A stretch of 64,000 nt of DNA from NCBI RefSeq assembly GCF_000328685.1, contig NC_019974.1, positions 62,001-126,000 on the forward strand, in the 5' to 3' direction. The translations under genes and the position numbers were made by a program. The DNA comes from Natronococcus occultus SP4. Lineage in GTDB: Archaea; Halobacteriota; Halobacteria; Halobacteriales; Natrialbaceae. Below the pieces are notes generated by a model that was not told where the DNA came from, made no database searches, and saw only the letters and a program-made list of their open reading frames with translations. Shown here one piece after another: positions 17,043-24,837 of the stretch (its first letter is position 1; every line of letters starts with the position of its first letter).

Positions 17043-18008
17043 TCACTCGAGGCCATCCCAGCCCGGCGTCCCGGGGGCGCCCCGCTGCTCTTCGATTCCG
17101 TGAGCGATCGACGGCGACGGCACCGAGCCGTCGGCGTTCGCTCGCCGACGTTCCCAGGCCTCGATCGCGGGGCCGACCCAGGCGTCCTCGCCGCCGTCAT
17201 CCGCGCTTTCACCGTCGCTTTCGCCGGAGAGGGACTCGAGGGCTCGTTCGTACCCCCACTCGTAGTGGTGGTCCGACGTCGCGAGGGTGCCCGGACTGGA
17301 GGCAGCGGCGACGGCCAGACACTCCGCGCGGTCTGTCGCCCGCAGCTCGCCCGTGGCGAGCCGATCGAGGACGTCCGCGAGCTCCTCCGGGCGCGGGTGA
17401 CAGAACAGCTTCGCGCCGACCGCCTGGGGGCCAAACAGGAGCTTGTCGGCGTCGCGGTGGGCCCGATCGAGCAGACGCTCGCCGTCGAACGCCGACTCGA
17501 CGCGCTCACACTCCGTTTCCGCCCCGAGCGCGAGGTTACGCTCGGGGTAGACGCCGCACTCGTCGGGGTACCGGTCGGTACCGTGGATCCGACACTGCAG
17601 CGTCGTCGGATCGAGGAAGACGCAGGTCGGCAGCCAGGTCGCGTCCTCGCGACCGAAGGGCGCGACGGGTTTGGGCGGCTTCCGGAGCCCGACGAAGAAG
17701 GCGGGTCGACCAGCGACCGCGGCGACCCGGTGGTCCCCGACCGCGACGCCCTCGTCCTCGCCGACCGTCCAGAACCGCGGCGTCAGCGCCGCAGCTGCGC
17801 CACGCTCGAGGAAGGTTCGGACCTCGTCGCGGGTGAGCGCGGCGAAGTTGTAGCCGTCGTCGATCGGGCTGGGGTCGACGGCGGACCCCGCGTCGGGACC
17901 CGACCTGGCCGCTTGGCGTCCGTGGTCCGGATCGCTCCCGACGTTCTCGTCGAGCAGCGATCGCCAGTCGAGACAGCAGCTGGCACAGTCCTCGCAGTGC
18001 ACCTCCAT
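17043..18008 (-). CDS. YkgJ-family cysteine-cluster protein
   Basis: 321 residues. The N-terminus MEVHCEDCASCCLDW carries Cys5, Cys8, Cys11 and Cys12. The second half of the cluster is CVFLDPTTLQCRIHG followed by RYPDECGVYPERNL at about 130-160, a pattern of the zinc/iron-chelating YkgJ (UPF0153) domain. The long C-terminal part (170-321) is specific to haloarchaea and acidic. Family members are presumed to bind Fe-S or Zn, but no activity is established. It diverges from the small zinc-finger gene that follows. Confidence 0.8.
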   Translation of the reverse strand: MEVHCEDCASCCLDWRSLLDENVGSDPDHGRQAARSGPDAGSAVDPSPIDDGYNFAALTRDEVRTFLERGAAAALTPRFWTVGEDEGVAVGDHRVAAVAGRPAFFVGLRKPPKPVAPFGREDATWLPTCVFLDPTTLQCRIHGTDRYPDECGVYPERNLALGAETECERVESAFDGERLLDRAHRDADKLLFGPQAVGAKLFCHPRPEELADVLDRLATGELRATDRAECLAVAAASSPGTLATSDHHYEWGYERALESLSGESDGESADDGGEDAWVGPAIEAWERRRANADGSVPSPSIAHGIEEQRGAPGTPGWDGLE

Positions 18009-18086
18009 AGCCCCGGTACCGTCGGCGCGCCAATAACGGCTGTGCCGAGGGGAACGACTTTCACCGCGCGGGACCGATCGTCACGT

Positions 18087-18332
18087 ATGGCGCGGGATAC
18101 CTGCGACGGCTGCGGCCGAACGGTGACGGTCGCCGGCGGCATCGCCAACCTCTGGACGTTCGGCGAGGACGACGGCAGCGAGGGGACTGCGATGACCCTG
18201 GAGTTCGAGAACGGCTCGGACCATCTGTTGTGTTACCCGTGTATCGCGGCGTTGCCCGACGAGCCGACCGACGCGGACGTCGCGCGGCTGGAACAGGTCG
18301 ACGAGGAAACGTCGCGACTCGAGTCGAGTTGA
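18087..18332 (+). CDS. small zinc-finger-like protein
   Basis: 81 residues. CDGCG at 6-10 and CYPC at about 50-53 make a four-cysteine zinc knuckle. The core between them is GGIANLWTFG and MTLEFENG, and the tail is acidic. It occurs widely in haloarchaea as an uncharacterised family. The ATG at 18087 gives the compact form. No functional clue comes from its neighbours. Confidence 0.75.
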   Translation: MARDTCDGCGRTVTVAGGIANLWTFGEDDGSEGTAMTLEFENGSDHLLCYPCIAALPDEPTDADVARLEQVDEETSRLESS

Positions 18333-18415
18333 GTTGAGGCGGCGCCGGAGGACGAGGGGAAGCGAGCGTGTGACACACCACCACGACCGCGATCGTTCGT
18401 GCCGGCGCCGCGAGC

Positions 18416-18503
18416 GGAAGGGGTGGGAATTGAACGCCACGAGGCACGATGGCCGCCGCGGGCCTGGCGGCGCCGCGGTGCTCTACCGCTGAGCGACCCT
18501 TCC
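18416..18503 (-). pseudogene. degenerate tRNA-like element
   Basis: On the minus strand a perfect 7-bp acceptor-like stem (GGAAGGG / CCCTTCC, extended by GC on both sides) is followed by T8, C9 and a textbook D-arm GCTC-AGCGGTA-GAGC. The 3' side has GTGG-C-G-TTCAATT-CCCAC, a T-arm with the normal TTCAATT loop but one extra C in the stem. The middle lacks a proper anticodon loop: the stem CCGCG / CGCGG encloses 13 nt with no U33. A short variable-arm-like GGC-CATCGT-GCC follows. It cannot be a standard tRNA. It is either a decayed tRNA gene or a tRNA-like integration site. Confidence 0.4.
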
Positions 18504-18669
18504 GCACTCGAGGTCGACGGGCGGATCCGTATTCGTAACCGACCCACTACTGGTTCCGTATCGCCTGCCTACGCCCCGATAGGCGGCGCCTTCTCGGGTT
18601 GTGGATCGCGAAACCGACGGCGGCTGCGGCATGCGAGACGGTTCGTAGCCTTTAGGACGCGACCGACCC

Positions 18670-20514
18670 GTGGGACGAACGGTGAACCCCGAGCGGATCT
18701 TCGAGGCTTTCCCCGCCCCGAGCTACCGCGGTGCCCAGGAGCAGGCGCTTCGCGACATCCGGGACGCGTTCGCGGCCGACAACGACGTCGTGCTGGTGCG
18801 GGCGCCGACGGGCAGCGGCAAGTCCCTGCTTGCCCGCGCGGTCGCCGGCTGCGCGCGGACCGTCGACGAGGCCGAGCCCAGCGAGGCCGCGGGCGCGTAC
18901 TACACGACCCCGCAGGTCTCCCAGCTCGACGACGTCGCGGCCGACGACCTGCTCGCGGACCTGAACGTCATCCGCGGGAAGTCCAACTACACCTGTATCC
19001 TCCCTGAGGAGCGCGACACGCCGGTCAACCAGGCCCCCTGCGTCCGCGAGCGGGGGTACGACTGCTCGGTCAAACACCGGTGTCCGTACTTCTCCGACCG
19101 GGCGATCGCCTCGAACCGGAAGATTGCGGCGATGACGCTCGCCTATTTCATGCAGACCGCCGGCAGCGAGGTCTTCCGGCAACGCGACGTCGTCGTGGTC
19201 GACGAGGCCCACGGGCTCGCCGAGTGGGCCGAGATGTACGCGACGATCCAGCTGGGGCCACGGACGGTGCCGTTCTGGGACGAGCTGCGCGTCCCGGAGA
19301 TCGACGGGCTCGACCGCGCCGCCAGGTACGCCGAGAACGTCGCCCAGATCTGCACCCGACGAAAGGACGAGCTGCTCGCCGAGGAGTCGCTCACCCCGCG
19401 GGAAGTCCGTCAGCGCGACCGACTCCAGGAGCTGATCGGCGAACTGGACTGGTTCGTCTCGGACTACCGGGATCCCGAGAGTCCGACGACGTGGCTGGTC
19501 GACCAGTCGGAGCCGCGTTCCGACACAAACGGACGCAACGGCGACGATTCCGGCAAGAAGCTCGGCGGCCCCCTGACGATCAAACCGATGAACCCCGAGC
19601 GGTACCTCCGCCACACGGTCTGGGACCGCGGGAACAAGTTCGCCCTGCTGTCGGCGACCATCCTGAACAAGGCGGCGTTCTGTCGGCAAGTCGGCCTCGA
19701 TCCCGCCGATGTCGCGCTGGTCGACGTCCCTCACACCTTCCCCGTCGAGAACCGCCCGCTGTACGACGTCACGCAGGGAAAGATGACCTACGAACACCGA
19801 TCGGAGACGACGCCGAAGCTCGCCCGGACGATCGTCCGGCTCATGCAGAAACACCCCGACGAGAAGGGATTAGTCCACGCCCACTCGTACGCTATCCAGG
19901 AGCGGCTGGTCGACCTGCTCCGGGATTTCGGCGTCGGCGAGCGGATCCGCGTCCACGACCGGGACGACCGCGACGCCATCTTGGAGGAGTGGAAAGCGAG
20001 CGACGACCCGGAGCTCTTCCTCTCGGTGAAGATGGAGGAGGCGCTGGATCTGAAAGGCGAGCTGTGTCGCTGGCAAGTGCTGTGTAAGGCGCCGTTCCTC
20101 AACACCGGCGACTCGCGGGTCGCCCACCGCCTCGAGGACGGCCAGTGGGCGTGGTACTACCGGACCGCCCTGCGGACGATCATCCAGGCCTGCGGTCGGG
20201 TCGTCCGCGCGCCCGACGACCACGGCGCGACCTATCTGGCGGACGCGAGCCTCCTCGATGTGTTCGACCGCGCCCGAACCGACATGCCTGATTGGTTCGC
20301 GGCCCAGGTCGATCGGATGGAGCGCCCGGTGCTGCCGGCGTTCGACCCGAACGCGGCCGTCGACGGCACGGGCTCGGGCGGTCACTCCTCGAGGACTCGA
20401 TCCGGCGATGGCTCGAGCGCCCGTTCGAACGGCAACCGCGGCAGTTCACGGTCGCGATCCCGACGAGCGTCGGGATCGAGCCCGCTGGCGGACGTCTGGG
20501 AGACGGACGGGTAA
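18670..20514 (+). CDS. Fe-S superfamily 2 DNA helicase, Rad3/XPD/DinG type
   Basis: 614 residues. Walker A is APTGSGKS at about 46-53, and the DEAH box (VVDEAHGLAEWAE) lies near 177-181. Four cysteines between them, Cys109, Cys124, Cys132 and Cys138, match the [4Fe-4S] domain of XPD and DinG. Motif VI is QACGRVVRAPDDHG. The C-terminal about 60 residues are Ser/Arg/Gly-rich and look disordered. It should unwind DNA 5' to 3' in repair or R-loop removal. The start is GTG at 18670, with a second GTG four codons later. A CTTTAG box about 20 nt upstream could be its promoter. Confidence 0.9.
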   Translation: MGRTVNPERIFEAFPAPSYRGAQEQALRDIRDAFAADNDVVLVRAPTGSGKSLLARAVAGCARTVDEAEPSEAAGAYYTTPQVSQLDDVAADDLLADLNVIRGKSNYTCILPEERDTPVNQAPCVRERGYDCSVKHRCPYFSDRAIASNRKIAAMTLAYFMQTAGSEVFRQRDVVVVDEAHGLAEWAEMYATIQLGPRTVPFWDELRVPEIDGLDRAARYAENVAQICTRRKDELLAEESLTPREVRQRDRLQELIGELDWFVSDYRDPESPTTWLVDQSEPRSDTNGRNGDDSGKKLGGPLTIKPMNPERYLRHTVWDRGNKFALLSATILNKAAFCRQVGLDPADVALVDVPHTFPVENRPLYDVTQGKMTYEHRSETTPKLARTIVRLMQKHPDEKGLVHAHSYAIQERLVDLLRDFGVGERIRVHDRDDRDAILEEWKASDDPELFLSVKMEEALDLKGELCRWQVLCKAPFLNTGDSRVAHRLEDGQWAWYYRTALRTIIQACGRVVRAPDDHGATYLADASLLDVFDRARTDMPDWFAAQVDRMERPVLPAFDPNAAVDGTGSGGHSSRTRSGDGSSARSNGNRGSSRSRSRRASGSSPLADVWETDG

Positions 20515-20637
20515 CGGTAGTTGGGTTGGAACCGGATCACGGAGCGGGAGCGGAGAGCGGCGTTTGGCTGATCGCTAGCTCGCCGCTGCATTAGCTTCCC
20601 GGCACGTGTTTGTTGGCAGGTCAGGGCAAGTATCAGC

Positions 20638-21300
20638 ATGAGCATCGTCGCCGAGTTTTCGATAAAATCCGACGACTTCGCGCTGTGTCATTCCCTCACG
20701 GAAGCCCCGCAGATGATCGTCGAAATCGAGCAAGTCGTGGCGACGATGGAAGACAGAGTGATGCCGTACTTCTGGGTGAGCGGCGGCGACCACGCGGAGT
20801 TCGAGGACGCGTTCCAAAACGACGATTCGGTGACCGATATCGCCCGTATCGATCGAGCGGACGACGCCATCCTGTATCGCGCCGAATGGACGGAAAACGT
20901 CGAAACGATCGTGTACGCGTACGTCGAGCTCGGAGCGTCGATCCTGCAAGCGGTCGCGAGGGACAGAAACTGGGAGATACGGATGCGGTTCGACGACCGA
21001 GAGGGTCTCTCGCAGTTCGAAGACTACTGCGAGGAGAACGACATCTCGTTCGAACTGAACCAGCTGCAAGAGCAAGAACAGCCGATGGCGAGCGCACAGT
21101 ACGATCTCACGACGAAACAGCGCGAAACCCTGGTAACCGCACTCGAGGAAGGCTACTACGAGGTTCCACAAGAGATCTCGATGCGCGAACTGGCGGACGA
21201 TATGGGCGTCTCTCAGCAGGCCCTCTCGAAGCGCTTTCACGCTGCGCACAAGAACCTCATCACGAGTACGTTGACCTTCACCCATCCGGACGATCAGTAG
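20638..21300 (+). CDS. HTH-10 (bacterio-opsin activator-type) transcriptional regulator
   Basis: 220 residues. The N-terminal 150 residues resemble the Bat/HTH-10 amino-terminal ligand or sensor domain (MSIVAEFSIKSDDFALCHSL). The C-terminal HTH_10 follows the family pattern LTTKQRETLVTALEEGYY, PQEISMRELADDMGVSQQA and LSKRFHAAHKNLI. It would be a DNA-binding regulator; targets are unknown. It lies just upstream of the mobile-element remnant, and the DNA here is noticeably less GC-rich than in housekeeping neighbours, which suggests an accessory segment. Confidence 0.9.
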   Translation: MSIVAEFSIKSDDFALCHSLTEAPQMIVEIEQVVATMEDRVMPYFWVSGGDHAEFEDAFQNDDSVTDIARIDRADDAILYRAEWTENVETIVYAYVELGASILQAVARDRNWEIRMRFDDREGLSQFEDYCEENDISFELNQLQEQEQPMASAQYDLTTKQRETLVTALEEGYYEVPQEISMRELADDMGVSQQALSKRFHAAHKNLITSTLTFTHPDDQ

Positions 21301-21324
21301 TCCGTTCTGCGATTCGAGAACGAC

Positions 21325-21582
21325 GTGGTCAATACAACCTGCGATGCTTTCCGTCAGAGATATCTCTATACTCGTGTGACTACTCCCCGGCAAACGCAGG
21401 AAACCGACGCCGACGGGACCGAGAGTCGGACGAAAGTAGCCGCACGGTGTAGCGAGTGCGGGAGCGTCTACTCGGCATGGATGTTTTCCGATAACACGGT
21501 CCAACCCATCGGTCTGCCGAGCGGCTGTGAGTGTGGCGCCTCCGAGTTTGAACCGATTTCGAAGTCAGCTACCCACGAGTAA
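21325..21582 (+). CDS. zinc-ribbon protein whose stop codon lies in a mobile-element hairpin
   Basis: Up to 85 residues from a GTG at 21325; a GTG at 21376 would give 68 residues. A rubredoxin-like zinc ribbon is visible: CSECGSVYSAW followed by CECGASEFEP. The last codons (SATHE and TAA) fall inside the right-end hairpin of the IS1341-type remnant, so the original C-terminus has probably been replaced. It may be a truncated gene. It is downstream of the HTH-10 regulator by 25 bp and could be co-transcribed with it. Confidence 0.5.
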   Translation: MVNTTCDAFRQRYLYTRVTTPRQTQETDADGTESRTKVAARCSECGSVYSAWMFSDNTVQPIGLPSGCECGASEFEPISKSATHE

Positions 21583-21696
21583 ACTCGCGGGCTTCAGCGT
21601 GGGACTCCCAGTGGAGCGGTGCGGGGAGTGAGCAGGGGAGTTCTCACGCCACACGAGGTGGCTTCAGTACCAGTTGTACCCTGTCTCGCGGACAGG
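21572..21696 (-). ncRNA. omega-RNA-like structured right end without a nuclease
   Basis: On the minus strand three helices follow each other. First is CCTGTC / GACAGG at 21680-21696 with a 5-nt loop. Second is GCGTG-aga-ACTCCC pairing with GGGAGT-cc-CACGC, with outer limits 21597 and 21649. Third is the terminal hairpin CCCGCGAG / CTCGTGGG (21572-21591, one G-T pair). This fits the scaffold of TnpB guide RNAs, where the bases beyond the right end form the guide. Here the guide would be the minus strand below 21565, inside the zinc-ribbon gene. Expression is not shown by sequence. Confidence 0.5.
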
Positions 21697-21727
21697 TTCG
21701 GAACGTCCCTCCTTTCGTCCCGTCACG

Positions 21728-21976
<249 letters not shown>

Positions 21977-22175
21977 GGATCCCGTATTCGGGAGGTAGCT
22001 TTCGAGCGGTACAGGACGGATCAGTGTACTCCCCTGTTCCCCGCACCGACCGCGAGTTTCATGGGTATCGCTGAACGGCGAAATTTCATTCCCGTCCCGA
22101 GAGCGGTTCGCCGTGAACCGTTCCGTGGGTTCGATCCGCGCTGGAAGGGTTCACGCCGACAGCCGCGCGCGGCCG

Positions 22176-22262
22176 TCAGAACGCCGCCGTCGCGCCCCAG
22201 GCGACCATCGAGGTCACCATGAGGACGACAAACAGGAGCGCGATAATCTGGTTTCGGTCCAT
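22176..22262 (-). CDS. 28-aa single-span membrane peptide
   Basis: The 28-codon frame runs from ATG at 22262 to TGA at 22176. It reads MDRNQIIALLFVVLMVTSM and continues VAWGATAAF, a short polar start followed by one hydrophobic helix. I recall closely similar very short proteins in other haloarchaea, usually unannotated or listed as hypothetical. It stands alone between the mobile-element remnant and the taw2 gene. Function unknown; possibly a membrane regulator of a larger complex. Confidence 0.6.
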   Translation of the reverse strand: MDRNQIIALLFVVLMVTSMVAWGATAAF

Positions 22263-22327
22263 ACGTACGCGCAGTCAGCCCGACAGTAAGAATGTCACGC
22301 CCGGCTCACTCGCCGAACCGCGTTGAC

Positions 22328-23605
22328 TCACGCCTCGTCGCCGAACCGCGCGTCGACGACGACGTGGGCGACGCCCGCGCTGTGACTCTTGACGCGTCGC
22401 GTGTCGAGCACCTCGAGCTCCCGGCCTGCGTCCTCGGCGGCCCCCTCCAGGCGCTCGAGCGGGCGCTCCCACAGCCGCGATTCGGGGGTCGCTTCGTGGT
22501 AGTGGACAACCCCACCGGGTACGAGCGCCTCGAGGGCGTCGGGGAGGAACTCGTGGGCCTCGTCGGCCCTGGCGCCGTTACCGTCGTCCGCCTCGGCGTC
22601 GTCAGCCGCGCGTCCGTAGTACCCCATCACAACCCTGTCGGCCTCGATCTCGCTCGCGACGTCCCGGCAGTCGGCCATGTAGGCGTCGACCCGGTCGTCG
22701 ACGTCGTTCAACACGGCGTTTTCGAGGAGGTAACGGAAAGCGGTCGGGTTCAGCTCGGTCGCGGTCACCCGCGCGCCGGAGCGGGCCATCGGGAGCGTGA
22801 AGTAGCCGATGCCGGCGAACATGTCGAACACGTGCTCGTCGGGTGACCCGTTCGACTCGTCCGCTGATCGTCGATCCGCGCTCACGACCTCGCCCATCCG
22901 GACTCGTTCGGCCTGGTTACCCGGCGAGAACATCACCCTCGAGGGGTCGAGTCCGTAGCGGGTGCCGTGCTCGGTGTGTACCGTCTCGGTGTCCGTCTCG
23001 CCCGCGAGCAACCGAGTCCGGGGTTCGCGGTAGGTGCCCGCCGTCCCCTCGTTGGCGATCCCCTCGTCGGCCAGTACGCTGTCGGCCTCGCCGTGAAGCT
23101 CGAGCAAGGCCTCCGCGACGTCGGTCTCGTCGGGGCACTCGGTCGGGATCGTCACGAGGACGACCGAGCCGATCACAGCCCAGGAGCCGGGCGCGGCCTC
23201 GAGGTCGGCGTCGCTCCAGCCCCGCTCGGCCAGCAGGTCCTCGAGGTCCCGGCTCCGGAACTCGGGCTCGAGCTGGCGGACGACCTCGAGGACGCGGGTG
23301 TCGGTCGGTGGGTCGGTGATCGGGAGCGCGATCCGCTCGGGGACGTCGTCGTCGGCCGTCTCGCCCGCAGTGGAAGCCGTCTCGCTCCCGGTCCGACCCC
23401 TCTCGGCCGCATCGTCGACGCGCTCACCGTGGTCTCGGACCACGCCGCTGACCTCCTGGACGCGCCGGGAGTCGTCGTAGACCCCCTCCGCGCGCAGCGA
23501 CTCGATGGCCGTCTCCGCCCGCTCTTTCTCGACGACGGCTGCCAGTGGCGCGTCGACACGCTCGAGCGACTCCGCCGCCGCGGTCGCGTCCGGGTCCTCA
23601 GGCAT
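22328..23605 (-). CDS. taw2: Trm5/Tyw2-family SAM enzyme, probable wyosine aminocarboxypropyltransferase
   Basis: 425 residues. It has a class I SAM-binding core with motif I FDMFAGIGYFTLPMA, then TATELNPTAFRYL and YMADCRD. Motif IV is VVMGYYG rather than the NLP of Trm5 methyltransferases, and GGVVHYHE follows; this favours the TYW2/Taw2 branch, which transfers the aminocarboxypropyl group of SAM to the G37-derived base of tRNA-Phe. VKSHSAGVAHVVVD ends the core. Acidic Glu/Asp-rich insertions are halophilic decorations. Its start overlaps the end of the NMD3 gene by 8 bp, so the two are one operon. Trm5-type m1G37 activity cannot be excluded. Confidence 0.8.
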   Translation of the reverse strand: MPEDPDATAAAESLERVDAPLAAVVEKERAETAIESLRAEGVYDDSRRVQEVSGVVRDHGERVDDAAERGRTGSETASTAGETADDDVPERIALPITDPPTDTRVLEVVRQLEPEFRSRDLEDLLAERGWSDADLEAAPGSWAVIGSVVLVTIPTECPDETDVAEALLELHGEADSVLADEGIANEGTAGTYREPRTRLLAGETDTETVHTEHGTRYGLDPSRVMFSPGNQAERVRMGEVVSADRRSADESNGSPDEHVFDMFAGIGYFTLPMARSGARVTATELNPTAFRYLLENAVLNDVDDRVDAYMADCRDVASEIEADRVVMGYYGRAADDAEADDGNGARADEAHEFLPDALEALVPGGVVHYHEATPESRLWERPLERLEGAAEDAGRELEVLDTRRVKSHSAGVAHVVVDARFGDEA

Positions 23606-24782
23606 CGTCCTCGTAGGGATCGTAGTATCCGTCGTCGTCCTCGTCGCCCGTGTCGGGGTCGGGATCGGGCAGGATGTGAACCCCCTCGCGGCTCTTCAGG
23701 ACGGGGACGGTCTCGGCCGCCGGCTCGAAGTACTCCGGCCGAGCGACGGTCTTGGCCTGGAAGGTGTCGGGATCGAGGACCTGGACGGCGTTGTCGTCCT
23801 CGACGGTGACGACGGTCGTCTCGACGGCCTCGCTGCGCTCGCCGAGCTTGCGGGCCTCCGGGGAGGCGCCCTCCTCGTAGTCGGCCTCGTAGCGCTCGCC
23901 CGTGGTCACGCGGATCCCCTTGAGGTTCCCGTGGGCGCTGCGGACGAGGACGGGTCCGCCATCGTCGTTCGCGAGGTCGATGATGTCGCCCGGCCTGTAC
24001 GGCGGGAGTCGGATGGCGAAGGTGACCCGATACACCTCGTTGCCGTCCTCGTCCTCGGTGACCAGCGTCTCGGCGTCGTTGACGGTGCCCCCGAACTCCT
24101 CGACGGCCTTGTTGGCGATCTTCTTGCCGATCTTGTTGGTCGAGACCTTGATGTCGAGCCCGTCGTCGGTCTCGCTCATTTCGGTGACGAAGGCGTTGCG
24201 GTCGCCCGTCGCCTCCATGTCGGCGACGACCACGTTCGCGATCTCCTTGACCCGCTCGATCTCCTCGTCGGTCGGAGTCCGGTCCTCGGCGCGCAGCTGG
24301 ACGATGCTGGCGTAGTAGTCGCCGGCGATCCGACCGCAGCGCTTGCAGGTCTGGCGGGCGATCTTCACCGGCACCATCACCTGCTCCTCGACGGGGGTCC
24401 CGCGGACGACCCCCGTGAAGTAGGCGTGCATCCGAATCGTGTTCTCGCCGACCTGCTCGGGGTCGACCTGCCAGGCGACGTCCTCGACGTCGACGTGGAC
24501 CGCCAGCGCCTCGCTGACCTCCTCGATGGCGATGTCGGTGTAATCCTTCGCGCCGACGTCGACCCAGCGGTTCCCCCGGTGGACGGCGCCACAGCGGGCA
24601 CAGACCTGCACGTCGATCCGGTCGGGTGCGTCGATGAACTCGAAGTCCTCGAAGTAACAACTATCGCAGAGCTCCACGTCGGCCCCGGGGCGGAGCGGAT
24701 CGGTCGCCGCCTCGGCGTCGCTCGCCGATCGGTCGGGAACCGGATCCCCGCAGCGGGGACAGAACGCACGCGACTCACTCAT
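23598..24782 (-). CDS. NMD3-family ribosome-associated protein
   Basis: 394 residues. It is the archaeal homologue of eukaryotic Nmd3, the 60S export adaptor; in archaea, which lack a nucleus, it is thought to act in large-subunit maturation. The N-terminal zinc region has paired cysteines (CPRCG, LCDSCYFEDF, VCARCGAVH, CKRCGRIAGDYY). Later come the OB-like and SH3-like parts (RPGDIIDLANDDGGPVLV). The tail is acidic and Tyr-rich. The ATG at 24782 gives the canonical MSESRAFCPRCG start. It is the first gene of an operon with taw2. Confidence 0.92.
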   Translation of the reverse strand: MSESRAFCPRCGDPVPDRSASDAEAATDPLRPGADVELCDSCYFEDFEFIDAPDRIDVQVCARCGAVHRGNRWVDVGAKDYTDIAIEEVSEALAVHVDVEDVAWQVDPEQVGENTIRMHAYFTGVVRGTPVEEQVMVPVKIARQTCKRCGRIAGDYYASIVQLRAEDRTPTDEEIERVKEIANVVVADMEATGDRNAFVTEMSETDDGLDIKVSTNKIGKKIANKAVEEFGGTVNDAETLVTEDEDGNEVYRVTFAIRLPPYRPGDIIDLANDDGGPVLVRSAHGNLKGIRVTTGERYEADYEEGASPEARKLGERSEAVETTVVTVEDDNAVQVLDPDTFQAKTVARPEYFEPAAETVPVLKSREGVHILPDPDPDTGDEDDDGYYDPYEDDA

Positions 24783-24837
24783 TGTCCCCGCTTGGGGAGT
24801 GAGGATGTTAAGCGGTCCGCTCTTCGTACGGTCGCTG

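Noticed and set aside
18400-18510. A functional tRNA gene
   Set aside because: No U33, 13-nt anticodon loop and an inserted base in the T-stem; recorded as a degenerate tRNA-like element.
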